Assembly (NCBI RefSeq): GCF_014773225.1 | Contig: NZ_JACXAJ010000002.1 | Span: 186,001-250,000, forward strand | Source of the DNA: Pontibacter aquaedesilientis | GTDB lineage: Bacteria; Bacteroidota; Bacteroidia; Cytophagales; Hymenobacteraceae | Length of the DNA stretch: 64,000 nucleotides | Reading direction: 5' to 3' | Shown: positions 24,600 through 33,970 of the stretch, one piece after another | How the letters are laid out: every line of letters begins with the position of its first letter | Numbering within the stretch: the stretch's first letter is position 1 | Made by a program: the position numbers and the translations under genes | Notes under the pieces: model-generated | Told to the model about the DNA's origin: nothing | The model's database searches: none | Seen by the model: the letters and a program-made list of their open reading frames with translations, nothing else

Positions 24600-26165
24600 A
24601 TGCCCGATATTTTATCCATTTTAATCACAGCCCTTATTGCGCTCGGTGTGGGCGTGTACATAGGGCGTGTCCTGCTGCAAAAGGTATACAAGCAGCAGGA
24701 AGAAGCCGCACGCCAAAAGGCAAAAGGCATCATACGCGAAGCCGAACTGAACGCCGAGAGCATCAAGAAAGACCGCATGCTGGAGGCTAAGGAGAAGTTC
24801 CTGAAGCTGAAATCAGAGTTTGAGGAAGAATCGAACAAGAAGAAGAACATCATCATCCAGAACGAGAACAAGGTGAAGCAGCGCGAACAGCACGTTGCCA
24901 AGCAGATGGAGCAGACCAAGCGTCGCGAAGCCGAACTCGATAAGGAGAAAGAAGCGCTCGACCACCAGCTGGAAGTGCTCAAAAAGCGTAAGGAGGAAGT
25001 GGAGCAACAACACCACGAGGTGGTGGCTCAACTTGAGAAGATCGCCGGTCTGACTGCCGCTGAGGCACGTGAGCAGATGGTAGAGGCCCTCAAGAACGAA
25101 GCCCAGTCCCATGCCTCTTCCTATGTGAAGGACATTGTGGCCCAGGCGAAACTCACCGCTACCAAAGAAGCCAAGAAGATCGTGGTGGAGACCATCCAGC
25201 GTACCGCCGCCGAGCATGCCATCGAGAACTGCGTTTCTGTTTTCAACATCGAAAGCGACGACATCAAAGGCAAGATCATCGGTCGTGAAGGCCGTAACAT
25301 CCGTGCTTTGGAAGCCGCCACTGGCGTGGAGATCATCGTGGACGATACCCCGGAGGCCATCATCATCTCTGGTTTTGATCCGGTTCGCCGCGAGATCGCA
25401 CGTCTTTCGCTGCACCGTCTGGTGGCTGACGGTCGTATCCACCCGGCCCGCATTGAGGAGGTAGTAACCAAAACCCGCAAAAACATTGATGAGGAGATCG
25501 TCGAGATCGGTGAGCGTACTGCCATCGATCTAGGTATACACGGTCTGCACCCGGAACTTATCAAGATGGTGGGCCGCATGCGCTTCCGTTCATCTTACGG
25601 GCAGAACCTGCTGCAGCACTCACGCGAAGTAGCCAACCTGTGCGCCACCATGGCTGCTGAGCTTGGTCTGAACGTGAAACATGCGAAGCGTGCCGGTCTG
25701 TTGCACGACATTGGTAAAGTAACGCCGGACGAGCCGGAATTGCCACACGCGATCATCGGGATGGAGCTGGCCAAGAAATACAAGGAGCATCCAGACATCT
25801 GTAACGCCATCGGCGCTCACCACGACGAGATTGAGATGACGGCCATGATTTCTCCGCTGATTCAGGCCTGCGACGCCATTTCCGGTTCAAGACCGGGCGC
25901 ACGCCGCGAGATCATGGAGTCGTACATCAAACGTCTGAAAGATTTGGAAGCAGCTGCCGTATCATTTGACGGGGTGAACCAGTGCTACGCCATTCAGGCC
26001 GGCCGTGAGCTCCGCATCATGGTAGACGCCGACAACGTGACTGACGAAAAAGCGGCACAGCTTTCTTTCGACATCTCACAGAAGATCGAAAAGGAAATGC
26101 AGTACCCGGGCCAGATCAAGATCACGGTTATCCGTGAGATGAGAGCTATCAGCTACGCAAAATAA
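24600..26165 (+). CDS. rny: ribonuclease Y
   Basis: 521 aa. One N-terminal membrane helix (about 4-22) tethers the protein to the inner membrane. A long charged coiled coil follows (about 30-200). Next are a KH RNA-binding domain ([29 protein letters not shown]) and an HD hydrolase domain with LLHDIGKV (H369-D370). It begins mRNA decay by endonucleolytic cleavage. A 15-base-pair terminator follows the gene. Confidence 0.96.
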   Translation: MPDILSILITALIALGVGVYIGRVLLQKVYKQQEEAARQKAKGIIREAELNAESIKKDRMLEAKEKFLKLKSEFEEESNKKKNIIIQNENKVKQREQHVAKQMEQTKRREAELDKEKEALDHQLEVLKKRKEEVEQQHHEVVAQLEKIAGLTAAEAREQMVEALKNEAQSHASSYVKDIVAQAKLTATKEAKKIVVETIQRTAAEHAIENCVSVFNIESDDIKGKIIGREGRNIRALEAATGVEIIVDDTPEAIIISGFDPVRREIARLSLHRLVADGRIHPARIEEVVTKTRKNIDEEIVEIGERTAIDLGIHGLHPELIKMVGRMRFRSSYGQNLLQHSREVANLCATMAAELGLNVKHAKRAGLLHDIGKVTPDEPELPHAIIGMELAKKYKEHPDICNAIGAHHDEIEMTAMISPLIQACDAISGSRPGARREIMESYIKRLKDLEAAAVSFDGVNQCYAIQAGRELRIMVDADNVTDEKAAQLSFDISQKIEKEMQYPGQIKITVIREMRAISYAK

Positions 26166-26191
26166 GGTATAGCTGCTATACCTGAGTAAAT

Positions 26192-26232
26192 AAAAAGCCG
26201 CCTGCTATACCTTAGCAGGCGGCTTTTTTTGT
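26192..26232 (+). terminator. rho-independent terminator of rny
   Basis: A perfect 15-base stem (AAAAAGCCGCCTGCT with its complement), 7-base loop and T tract, 26 bases after the rny stop. It also faces the convergent dps gene and may serve both. Confidence 0.9.
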
Positions 26233-26253
26233 TGAAATCCGGGCTGTTCCCGA

Positions 26254-26733
26254 TTAGCTTAGGAAGGCTTTGAGCATCCAAAGCGTCTTTTCATTCTCGT
26301 TGATGTCCTCGCTTACGAGTGCTACCGTACCTTCGTCATCGCGCTCGGCAGCCAGCGCTAGGATATCACGTTCCAAATTCACAATGACAGACAGGTTCTG
26401 GTGGGTCGCTTCCACAGTCTCACGATCGCCGCTCAGGTTCGATTTTTCCGCAATGCTGGACACCCGCAGGTAGTCCGAGAAGGTATGCAAGGGTTTCTGC
26501 CCAATGGTGAGGATGCGCTCTGCCAAAGCGTCAATGCGAGTGAGGGCATTATTATACAGCTCCTCGTACTTGGCATGCAGCTGGAAGAAGTGAATCCCTT
26601 TGATGTTCCAGTGAAAGCCTCTCAGATTCTGGTAGTAGATATGATAATTTGCCAACAGTTCGTTCAGTTTGTCGGCAATCTCCACAGCATCCTGTTTTTC
26701 TAATCCGATGTTGGTTAGTTTATTCATAGTCAT
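26254..26733 (-). CDS. dps: Dps family ferritin-like DNA-protection protein
   Basis: 159 aa, typical Dps length. Ferroxidase-site motifs are visible: FHWNIKG (H41) and FFQLHAKYEELYNNALTRIDALAERI. A dodecameric Dps oxidises Fe2+ with peroxide and stores iron, shielding DNA. It is divergent from an OxyR gene across a 190-base interval with a 21-base palindrome, so peroxide induction by OxyR is likely. The start may be Met1 or Met3. Confidence 0.93.
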   Translation of the reverse strand: MTMNKLTNIGLEKQDAVEIADKLNELLANYHIYYQNLRGFHWNIKGIHFFQLHAKYEELYNNALTRIDALAERILTIGQKPLHTFSDYLRVSSIAEKSNLSGDRETVEATHQNLSVIVNLERDILALAAERDDEGTVALVSEDINENEKTLWMLKAFLS

Positions 26734-26807
26734 GTCAGTTATTGTTCGATAGTGTTTACAAATGTCAGGTTTCCAATATTATCAATCAAATCAATTGTAA
26801 TTATGAG

Positions 26808-26828
26808 TATATAGAAGCTTTCTATATA
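26808..26828. promoter_or_regulatory. candidate OxyR operator between dps and oxyR
   Basis: A 21-base palindrome with perfect 9-base arms (TATATAGAA and TTCTATATA), centred in the divergent dps/oxyR interval. LysR-type regulators commonly bind such AT-rich dyads next to their own gene. Assignment to OxyR is inferred from position. Confidence 0.5.
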
Positions 26829-26923
26829 TTAGCAGTAAGCGGATTAAGAGCTGGGCTGGAATTGAATCGTGATGCAATCCCTGCCATAAGCTCCTGTCAT
26901 CTTACCCCTATACGTTTAAGAAC

Positions 26924-27874
26924 ATGACACTGGTACAACTGGAATACCTTTTGGCGGTCGACACGCACCGTCATTTTGCCACGGCGGCAGAGCACTGTTT
27001 TGTGACGCAACCTACTTTGAGCATGCAATTGCAAAAGCTGGAAGAAGAGCTGGGCGTGCAGCTGTTCGACAGGAGTCGGGTACCGGTACGGCCCACTGAA
27101 TTAGGGAAAGAGGTGATAGCGCAGGCGCGGATTGTGGTTGCCGAGTCGAAGAAGATAGGAGAGATCGTGCAGAACCAGAGAAAGGAGCTGTCTGGTGAGC
27201 TCCGGATCGGCATTATCCCCACGCTGGCCCCTTACCTGATTCCCCTTTTCGTGACGAGCTTTATGGAGAAGTACCCGGAAGTGCGGCTGGTCGTGCAGGA
27301 ACTGCTCACAGAAGAGATCGTGCAGAAGCTGGGGCATGAGTTATTAGATGTAGGACTGTTGGTGACTCCCCTGGAAGATAAAAGCATAAAGGAACTGCCG
27401 TTGTTTTATGAAACGTTTGTGGCCTACATCAACCCGGGCCATCCCTTGGCAAAGAACACATCCATTGCACCCGAGCAACTGGACATGGACGAGTTGTGGG
27501 TACTCCATGAAGGCCATTGTTTCAGAAGTCAGGTGCTCAATATCTGCAACCGGGGAGGAGGAAAGGCCTCGGCTTCTGCAGGCCACTTCGACTACAAGAG
27601 CGGTTCACTGGAAACACTCAAGCGCATTGTAGAGACTCAGCATGGACTTACGCTGTTGCCCGAACTATCGGTATTGGATATGCCCAAAGAGAAACAGGCA
27701 CTGGTGCACACCTTTCAGGAACCGCAGCCGCAACGGGAGGTGAGCCTGGTGGTGCACCGCAGCTTTTTAAAGAAAAAGCTGATCGATGCGCTACAGCAGG
27801 AAATTGTGGCCGCTGTACCGCAGCATATCCGAAGCCGCCAAAAAGAGCAGGTTGTGAAAGTGAGGGGAGTTTAG
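26924..27874 (+). CDS. oxyR: hydrogen-peroxide sensing regulator OxyR (LysR family)
   Basis: 316 aa. N-terminal LysR helix-turn-helix (FATAAEHCFVTQPTLSMQLQKLEEELG), then a periplasmic-binding-type sensor domain. The redox motif EGHCFRSQVLNIC places cysteines at 199 and 208, the numbers of the two E. coli OxyR thiols that form the peroxide-induced disulfide. It is therefore a true OxyR, expected to activate dps, its divergent neighbour, and other peroxide defences. A purine-rich repeat begins at its stop codon. Confidence 0.95.
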   Translation: MTLVQLEYLLAVDTHRHFATAAEHCFVTQPTLSMQLQKLEEELGVQLFDRSRVPVRPTELGKEVIAQARIVVAESKKIGEIVQNQRKELSGELRIGIIPTLAPYLIPLFVTSFMEKYPEVRLVVQELLTEEIVQKLGHELLDVGLLVTPLEDKSIKELPLFYETFVAYINPGHPLAKNTSIAPEQLDMDELWVLHEGHCFRSQVLNICNRGGGKASASAGHFDYKSGSLETLKRIVETQHGLTLLPELSVLDMPKEKQALVHTFQEPQPQREVSLVVHRSFLKKKLIDALQQEIVAAVPQHIRSRQKEQVVKVRGV

Positions 27875-27916
27875 AAGTTAGAAAGTTAGAAAGTTTAGGA
27901 GTTTGAGAGTTTAGGA
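27875..27916. repeat. AGTTAGAAAGTT-type purine-rich repeat
   Basis: Two and a half units of AGTTAGAA followed by AGTTTAGGAGTTTGAGAGTTTAGG-like units, starting directly after the oxyR stop codon. The sequence matches the core of the inverted-repeat arms around the four-helix-bundle gene at 10.9-11.4 kb. Confidence 0.55.
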
Positions 27917-27947
27917 GAGGTCGCGACTTGTCTGAATCGTGCACATG

Positions 27948-27977
27948 CTATCCCTATCCCTATCCCTATCCCTATCC
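27948..27977. repeat. tandem hexamer (CTATCC) x5
   Basis: Five perfect copies of CTATCC in the interval between convergent oxyR and sucD. A short simple-sequence repeat in non-coding DNA, prone to slippage. Confidence 0.85.
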
Positions 27978-28000
27978 ATGCCTTGCTAGGGTCAAATGCA

Positions 28001-28030
28001 AAACGGGCTGCCTTTATGGGCAGCCCGTTT
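28001..28030 (-). terminator. terminator of sucD
   Basis: A 12-base stem (AAACGGGCTGCC with its complement) around a 6-base loop, 38 bases past the sucD stop. T-rich on both sides, so it may also stop transcription from oxyR. Confidence 0.8.
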
Positions 28031-28067
28031 TTATAATTTATACCTGATGTAGGTATAGCAAATCAAA

Positions 28068-28961
28068 TTAAGCGTTGATCATGCCAGCGTTTTTCAGCAC
28101 CTCTACCATGGTAGCGCCGATCTCTGCCGGAGAATCTACTACATGGATACCGTTCTCACGCATGATCTTCATTTTAGCGGCAGCTGTGTCGTCAGCACCA
28201 CCAACAATCGCACCGGCGTGACCCATACGACGGCCAGCAGGGGCAGTTTGGCCAGCGATGAAACCAACTACTGGCTTCTTGTTGCCCGTCTCGCTGATAT
28301 ACTGCGCAGCCATGGCTTCGTAGTTACCACCGATCTCACCGATCATCACGATCGCGTCTGTTTCTGGGTCTTCCATTAGCAACTGTACCGCATCTTTGGT
28401 AGGCGTTCCGATGATCGGGTCACCACCGATACCAATGGCAGTTGATACACCAAGACCAGCCTTCACGATCTGATCAGCGGCTTCGTAGGTCAACGTACCC
28501 GATTTAGACACGATACCGATACGACCTGGCTTGAATACGAAACCTGGCATAATGCCAACCTTCGCCTCACCTGGCGTGATCACACCCGGGCAGTTAGGGC
28601 CGATCAGGGTTACGTCTTTGCCTTTCAGGTAGTTTTTGGCCATCACCATGTCCTTCACAGGAATACCTTCAGTAATCGCAACGATTACTTTGATGCCCGC
28701 ATCAGCTGCTTCCATAATCGCGTCGGCAGCGAAAGCCGGTGGCACGAAAATGATAGAAACATCGGCGCCTGTTCTATTTACAGCTTCTTCCACTGTGTTG
28801 AAAACCGGTAGGTCCAGGTGATTGTTGCCACCCTTGCCTGGCGTAACACCACCCACTACGTTGGTGCCGTACTCGATCATCTGAGAGGCGTGAAAAGAAC
28901 CCTCAGAGCCTGTGAAGCCCTGTACGATCACTTTCGAATCTTTATTTACTAAAACACTCAT
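28068..28961 (-). CDS. sucD: succinyl-CoA synthetase alpha subunit
   Basis: 297 aa. Rossmann CoA-binding N-terminus ([28 protein letters not shown]) and ligase domain with GPNCPG and the phosphohistidine motif GHAGAIVGG. Together with the beta subunit it interconverts succinyl-CoA and succinate with nucleotide phosphorylation in the TCA cycle. The partner sucC is not adjacent, a common arrangement in Bacteroidota. A -7 promoter-like element lies about 50 bases upstream. Confidence 0.96.
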   Translation of the reverse strand: MSVLVNKDSKVIVQGFTGSEGSFHASQMIEYGTNVVGGVTPGKGGNNHLDLPVFNTVEEAVNRTGADVSIIFVPPAFAADAIMEAADAGIKVIVAITEGIPVKDMVMAKNYLKGKDVTLIGPNCPGVITPGEAKVGIMPGFVFKPGRIGIVSKSGTLTYEAADQIVKAGLGVSTAIGIGGDPIIGTPTKDAVQLLMEDPETDAIVMIGEIGGNYEAMAAQYISETGNKKPVVGFIAGQTAPAGRRMGHAGAIVGGADDTAAAKMKIMRENGIHVVDSPAEIGATMVEVLKNAGMINA

Positions 28962-29007
28962 GTGTATCTTATTAAGTTGATGAATGATGGTCTAAAATAA
29001 GGTAGTG

Positions 29008-29015
29008 CAAAAATA
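29008..29015 (-). promoter_or_regulatory. possible -7 promoter element for sucD
   Basis: On the minus strand TATTTTTG matches TAnnTTTG, 46 bases before the sucD start codon. No clear -33 element. Confidence 0.35.
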
Positions 29016-29164
29016 GGCTTTTTTGTGGCGCTTCCAAAAAATAGTTATACCTAATATAGGCCGCCAAAGCCGGTGTACGGAACGGTAGAAGCTATACCTG
29101 CTGTTATGGAGTAGGGATCATTCAGGCCGCTACTGGCTGGTCTCTCAACTATAATTTTAATTAC

Positions 29165-29172
29165 TTACCTTT
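29165..29172 (+). promoter_or_regulatory. possible -7 promoter element for the cysteine/cystathionine synthase gene
   Basis: TACCTTTG matches the TAnnTTTG consensus, 25 bases before the preferred ATG. Its position supports the internal start over the longer open frame, because the longer frame would begin inside this element. Confidence 0.4.
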
Positions 29173-29197
29173 GCCCCCAAATCCTAAAAGCATTCCA

Positions 29198-30184
29198 ATG
29201 AAGTATCTGAATCATATTACCGAAGCAATCGGTAACACACCACTAGTGAAGCTCAACAATGTGGCGAAAGGCCTGAAGCCGACCATTTTGGCGAAGGTGG
29301 AGTACATGAACCCTGGCAACTCCGTGAAAGACCGTATGGCGATCAGAATGATCGAGGACGCTGAGAAAGCGGGCATCCTGAAGCCGGGCGGCACGATCAT
29401 CGAGGGTACATCCGGTAATACAGGTATGGGGCTGGCGCTGGCTGCCATCGCCAAAGGATACAAGTGCATTTTCACGCTTGCCGACAAGCAGAGCAAGGAG
29501 AAAATGGATATTCTGCGTGCTGTTGGTGCCGAAGTGCGCGTGTGCCCAACCAATGTGGCGCCGGATCATCCGGATTCTTACTACTCTGTGGCCAAGCGGC
29601 TGAACGAGGAGATCCCGAACTCTTTCTACCCGAACCAATACGACAACATGTCTAACTGGGCGGCACATTATGAATCAACTGGTCCTGAAATCTGGGAGCA
29701 GACCGAAGGCAAGGTAACCCATTTCATCACAGGTGTGGGTACAGGTGGTACCGTGACAGGCATTTCCCGATACCTCAAGGAGCAGAATCCGGGAGTTGTG
29801 ACGGTTGGCATCGATACCTATGGCTCTGTGTTCAAAAAGTACAAGGAGACTGGCGTTTTTGATGAGAAGGAGATCTACTCCTACGCCACAGAAGGTATAG
29901 GGGAAGATATCCTGCCGAAGAATGTGGATTTCGACGTGATCGACGCGTTTGTGAAAGTAACCGATAAGGACGGGGCTTTGATGACACGCAGGCTGGCTAA
30001 GGAGGAAGGACTGTTTGTAGGCTGGTCTTGCGGCACAGCGGTACATGGCGCTATTGAATATGCCCGAGAAAACAACCTGACGGAAGACGACGTGATTGTG
30101 GTGCTACTGCCTGACCACGGTACCCGCTACCTGGGTAAGATTTACAACGACGATTGGATGAGAGCGCAAGGCTACATGGACTAG
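29198..30184 (+). CDS. PLP-dependent cysteine synthase / cystathionine beta-synthase
   Basis: 328 aa from MKYLNHITEAIGNTPLVKL. Fold-type II PLP enzyme: Schiff-base lysine K44 in NPGNSVKDRMA, phosphate loop and substrate loop EGTSGNTG, and GVGTGGTVTGISRYLK. The length and the late LPDHGTRYLGKIYNDDWM fit the cystathionine beta-synthase branch without the regulatory CBS pair. It condenses serine (or O-acetylserine) with homocysteine or sulfide. Which of the two cannot be decided from the sequence alone. A strong terminator follows. Confidence 0.92.
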   Translation: MKYLNHITEAIGNTPLVKLNNVAKGLKPTILAKVEYMNPGNSVKDRMAIRMIEDAEKAGILKPGGTIIEGTSGNTGMGLALAAIAKGYKCIFTLADKQSKEKMDILRAVGAEVRVCPTNVAPDHPDSYYSVAKRLNEEIPNSFYPNQYDNMSNWAAHYESTGPEIWEQTEGKVTHFITGVGTGGTVTGISRYLKEQNPGVVTVGIDTYGSVFKKYKETGVFDEKEIYSYATEGIGEDILPKNVDFDVIDAFVKVTDKDGALMTRRLAKEEGLFVGWSCGTAVHGAIEYARENNLTEDDVIVVLLPDHGTRYLGKIYNDDWMRAQGYMD

Positions 30185-30207
30185 TCCTGAGGTTTTATAA
30201 ATTACCC

Positions 30208-30241
30208 AAGAGCCTGAAACGCAAGTTTCAGGCTCTTTTAT
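30208..30241 (+). terminator. terminator of the cysteine/cystathionine synthase gene
   Basis: A perfect 13-base stem (AAGAGCCTGAAAC with its complement) closed by a GCAA tetraloop and followed by T-rich sequence, 24 bases after the stop. Confidence 0.9.
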
Positions 30242-30806
30242 TACCTACTGTTCTACCCCTTTTGCATTCGTGCTGTCCTGTTGCCATGCTGCTTGTGGCC
30301 CGCCTACCCAAGCAAGTAACCCCCTCACTATCCTGAAGGTTGATGTTGCCCGGTAAGGCTTTCTGCCAAGTGCCTGTGATAATTAGGTGTCGCTCTGAGC
30401 TTATTAAGCCATGCCCTGTGTTTGCCTACCTAAAGTAATTTTCTGCATAAAAAGTGATCGCAGTACTGCGAAAATGCGTGTTCCGTTTCGGTACGAATAA
30501 TTTGTAAGCTTATACCTTTTCATCTAAATAGCCTGAACGCATACCTCTTGAAAATTTTAGTACTAAAGTTAAAGAAGATTCTATAGTTTTGTATGTTGCC
30601 AACAGTGGCCTGGGCTTTGCGCTGCAACAACCACAAAGAAGCTAAGTGACTGCATGATTAAATGAGGGGAAGCCGTGCAGTTCTCTACAGTGTAAGGCGT
30701 ATTCTGGATAACTATTCTGGCATAGATAAGTTAAACCCGGAGGTTGGTATGGCGCAGACTACACAATCCGCTTCCCGTGTCCAGGAATAAGAGCCGAAAT
30801 TTAAGC
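30242..30806. other. 565-base gap without a gene
   Basis: No frame with coding character on either strand. One -7-like element (TAGTTTTG, 30584-30591) lies 216 bases before the response regulator start, which would give that gene a long 5' leader. No riboswitch or repeat was recognised. Confidence 0.5.
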
Positions 30807-31250
30807 ATGAACATGAAAAAATTAACAGGTGTCCTCTTGATCGATGATGATGACACTACCAATTTTTTGAATCAGCGACTACTCGAACGCATGCAGGTGA
30901 CAGACAATATCCGCACGTTTGTGAACGGTAAGCAGGCTTTCGACTATCTATACAATGTAAGCAACAACAATTACGAGAAGACCGACAGAAACTATTTTCA
31001 ACCTGAGCTGATCTTCCTGGACATCAGCATGCCGGTGATGGACGGATTTGAGATGCTGGACCTGTATGAGCGGCTTAACCCCGAGTTCAGGGAAAAGATC
31101 GTGTTGGCCGTACTGACAACCTCTACCCACCCACAGGACACGTATGCCGTTCAGAAGTACTCGGCAGACTACCTGACAAAGCCTTTGACGGCCGATAAGG
31201 TAAAGGCGCTGCTGGACAAACATTTTGACGCGGACGGCAATAAACTGTAA
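30807..31250 (+). CDS. single-domain response regulator
   Basis: 147 aa from MNMKKLTGVLLIDDDD; in-frame codons upstream show no signal. It is only a receiver domain: acidic pocket D13-D16, phosphoacceptor D72 in LIFLDISMPVMDG, conserved Thr in LTTST and Lys in TKPL. With no output domain it probably passes phosphate on or binds a partner, as the CheY-like and Rcp1-like regulators do. No kinase is adjacent. Its own terminator follows. Confidence 0.9.
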   Translation: MNMKKLTGVLLIDDDDTTNFLNQRLLERMQVTDNIRTFVNGKQAFDYLYNVSNNNYEKTDRNYFQPELIFLDISMPVMDGFEMLDLYERLNPEFREKIVLAVLTTSTHPQDTYAVQKYSADYLTKPLTADKVKALLDKHFDADGNKL

Positions 31251-31273
31251 TCCTACTAAAAGTATAAAACAGG

Positions 31274-31316
31274 CCGGTATATAAGGTTGTCACAGACCTT
31301 ATATACCGGTTTTTTG
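31274..31316 (+). terminator. terminator after the response regulator
   Basis: A perfect 14-base stem (CCGGTATATAAGGT with its complement), 8-base loop and a run of six T. Confidence 0.9.
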
Positions 31317-31355
31317 TGCCTGGCACAGACTCACTCCAAGTAAACTCAGCGCAGA

Positions 31356-32204
31356 CTAAAAGGAGAAGCCAAAGTTAGACTTGATCAGTAGGTTCAGGAC
31401 CACGCCCATGCCAGCCAATAACAGCCCAAGGCCAATTAGCTTTTCCAGATTCTGAGCCGGTGGTCTGTGCTTCTTCATCAGGTTGCCCGCTAATGCACCT
31501 AGTGCGAAGGCCGCCATCAGGGGGAGGCTACGGCTCCAGAGCACGTTGCCTAACAGGTAGTGGCTAATAAAACCAGTGAAGCTTGTGATTACCAGGATGA
31601 AGAGCGAAGTCGAGGTGGCAATCTGTGAAGGCATCCGGAACAGCTTGATCATCATAGGCGTTTGCAGGAAGCCACCCCCAATGCCGAAAAGCCCTGCAAT
31701 GATGCCAGAGGCAAACCCGAACACAGACACGACCCCGCCATTGAGTCGGTAAGCCAGGTGCTTGGCCCTGTTCTTCCGGATAAAAGAAGTGGGTGCCCGG
31801 CGGATTCGGTACATCATACCTGAATGTCGCGCCAGTTTTTTCTTTTTAGGAATCACCATAAACCCGCCCACCACCAGCACAAAAAGCGCAAAGATGATCT
31901 GCAGTTCGGATACAGGCAAAAAGGCCACCATAAATGCGCCCAACACGGTGCCCATCACAGCCGGGAATTGTATGAGTGAGCCCACCAGGTAGTCGATACT
32001 GCGGTCGCGGAGGTTGAACACGGAGGCGATGATAGACGCCGGCACCAAAGCCGACATAGTGGCACCGATAGCGATCTCGATGTTGTAGCCGAAAAAGATA
32101 ATCAGGATAGGGACCATGAAGACGCCCCCCCCGAATCCGATAATGGTACCAAACCCGCTGACGAGGGCGCCTACTATAAAAATGATAAATTCTTCCATTC
32201 GCAA
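31356..32204 (-). CDS. TauE/SafE family anion exporter
   Basis: 282 aa with eight or so hydrophobic helices. The glycine-rich first helix (FIIFIVGALVSGFGTIIGFGGGVFMVPILIIFFG) and the repeat FASGIIAGLFGIGGGFLQTPMM in the second half are the paired signatures of TauE/SafE permeases, which export sulfite, sulfonates or organic anions. The substrate is unknown. It lies 44 bases after adenine deaminase on the same strand. Confidence 0.9.
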   Translation of the reverse strand: MRMEEFIIFIVGALVSGFGTIIGFGGGVFMVPILIIFFGYNIEIAIGATMSALVPASIIASVFNLRDRSIDYLVGSLIQFPAVMGTVLGAFMVAFLPVSELQIIFALFVLVVGGFMVIPKKKKLARHSGMMYRIRRAPTSFIRKNRAKHLAYRLNGGVVSVFGFASGIIAGLFGIGGGFLQTPMMIKLFRMPSQIATSTSLFILVITSFTGFISHYLLGNVLWSRSLPLMAAFALGALAGNLMKKHRPPAQNLEKLIGLGLLLAGMGVVLNLLIKSNFGFSF

Positions 32205-32248
32205 AAGCCCCGCAGGGCTGGGGTCCTATACCTTAGATGGCAGGTATT

Positions 32249-33883
32249 CTATTCTGCTACAGGTACGAATTTAAAGTCATCTCCGTTAAATAATCCTTTG
32301 TCACTGAGTTTGAGCGACGGTATAACCAGTAATGCCATAAAGGAAAGCGTCATGAAAGGCGACGCCAGTTTGCTGCACATGTCCTTGCTCATGCGGTCGA
32401 TGGCAGCATAAGCTTCGGCCACTTCGTACCCATCTGCCGCCGACATAATGCCAGCCACCGGCAACGGTAGAAGTCGCTCGTTCTCTCCATCCACAGCGAC
32501 TACCCCGCCTTTAGCTTCAATGATCAGGTTCACAGCGCGGGCTAGGCTCTCATCATCCACTCCCACCGCGATGATGTTGTGGGAGTCGTGCCCCACCGAC
32601 GAGGCAATGGCACCACGGTTTATACCTACGTTTTTGATAAAAGCAACGGCAGGCTCGGCGTTCTCATACCTGTTCACCACCGTGATTTTGAGAACATCCT
32701 GCGTTACATCCGATTCGATAAAACCATTTACGGTCTTTGGCTCAGCCCATACCTGGTGTGTGATCAATTGACCGTCAAACGCTTCGATCACCCGTATCTT
32801 CGAGGCATCGTCAGCCGCAAGCCGGAACTGCTCCGGTTTCTTTGGCGCTGTGTTGAAGTTATTGATCTCCTCGCTTGGCGTGAAAGCGATCTTGGATTTC
32901 CCATTGTCCGCTACCAGTTCACCGTTGATGTAAGTGGCCTCTATACCGAAGTTATCCAGGTCGTCAACCACGATAAAATCAGCCGGGTCGTTTTCACGCA
33001 GCAGACCGACTTCCAGTTTGTAGTGCGCTACCGGGTTCAGGCTGGCGGCACGCAGCACCTGGAACAGGTCATGGCCCTTGGCCAGCGCCCGTTTCACGAG
33101 CAGGTTCAGGTGACCCTCCACCAGGTTATCGGGGTGCTTGTCGTCGGAGCAGAACATGATGCTGTCCGGGTGGCTGGCGAGCAAAGGTATAAGCGCTTCG
33201 AAATTCTTGGCGGCGCTGCCTTCCCGTATGAGTATTTTCATGCCTACGGCCAGCTTGTCAATCGCCTCTTCGGCTGTGAAGCACTCGTGGTCGGTCGTGA
33301 TGCCAGCCGATGCGTAACGAGCCGCCTGCTCGCCGCGCAGACCGGGCGCATGGCCATCCACGGCTTTGCCATACTTCTTTGCCAGTTCTATCTTCTTCAT
33401 CACCACCGGGTCGCGGTGCAGCACGCCGGGCCAGTTCATCATCTCGGCCAGGTACTTTATTTCGTCCCGCTGAAACAATGTCTCAATGTCGGCAGCCGTT
33501 ATCTCAGCACCAGCTGTTTCGAAAGGTGTGGCAGGTACGCAGGAGGGGGCTCCGAAATAGAATTTGAAAGGTACTTTCTTCCCGTTCTCCACCATGTATT
33601 CCACGCCTTTTATACCTAGCACATTGCCAATCTCGTGCGGGTCCGACACAGTGGCAACGGTGCCGTGTGGCACGGCCAGTCGGGCAAATTCGGAGGGTAC
33701 CAGCATCGAGCTTTCCACGTGCACATGGGCATCGACAAAGCCCGGTAAAATATAACGAGTTGAGGCTGTGGCTTCACGAACTATTTTAGAAATATGGCCG
33801 TTTGACACATGGACCGTGCCTTCATAAATCTCTTGCTGGTGCAGGTCTATGATGCGTCCGCTAACGGTAAATGGAGTATGCAT
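32249..33883 (-). CDS. ade: adenine deaminase
   Basis: 544 aa. Amidohydrolase metal motif VDAHVHVESSML, then SDPHEIGNVLG, GHAPGL, CSDDKHPDNL, and the C-terminal domain with GHDSHNIIAVG and the MSAADGYEVAEAYAAID helix, all characteristic of bacterial Ade. It deaminates adenine to hypoxanthine for purine salvage, using Fe or Mn. The start is the ATG of MHTPFTVSG. It may share a transcript with the downstream TauE/SafE gene. Confidence 0.95.
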   Translation of the reverse strand: MHTPFTVSGRIIDLHQQEIYEGTVHVSNGHISKIVREATASTRYILPGFVDAHVHVESSMLVPSEFARLAVPHGTVATVSDPHEIGNVLGIKGVEYMVENGKKVPFKFYFGAPSCVPATPFETAGAEITAADIETLFQRDEIKYLAEMMNWPGVLHRDPVVMKKIELAKKYGKAVDGHAPGLRGEQAARYASAGITTDHECFTAEEAIDKLAVGMKILIREGSAAKNFEALIPLLASHPDSIMFCSDDKHPDNLVEGHLNLLVKRALAKGHDLFQVLRAASLNPVAHYKLEVGLLRENDPADFIVVDDLDNFGIEATYINGELVADNGKSKIAFTPSEEINNFNTAPKKPEQFRLAADDASKIRVIEAFDGQLITHQVWAEPKTVNGFIESDVTQDVLKITVVNRYENAEPAVAFIKNVGINRGAIASSVGHDSHNIIAVGVDDESLARAVNLIIEAKGGVVAVDGENERLLPLPVAGIMSAADGYEVAEAYAAIDRMSKDMCSKLASPFMTLSFMALLVIPSLKLSDKGLFNGDDFKFVPVAE

Positions 33884-33925
33884 GGCAGGAATGGCTTAGT
33901 GATATAAATTGCCTTTGTAATAGGG

Positions 33926-33953
33926 TTTGAACCCTAAAATTACTTTATATTTG
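33926..33953 (+). promoter_or_regulatory. Bacteroidota-type promoter for the small lipoprotein and cmk
   Basis: TTTG (33926-33929) and TATATTTG (33946-33953) match the -33 TTTG and -7 TAnnTTTG boxes with a 16-base spacer. The first start codon lies 17 bases further downstream. Confidence 0.45.
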
Positions 33954-33970
33954 CATTAAATTCAGTCGTT

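Noticed and set aside
30242..30806. Riboswitch or small RNA upstream of the response regulator
   Set aside because: No conserved riboswitch core could be recognised; only a -7-like element was visible.
32579..33619. 346-codon frame antisense to adenine deaminase
   Set aside because: The opposite strand encodes a complete adenine deaminase with all motifs.
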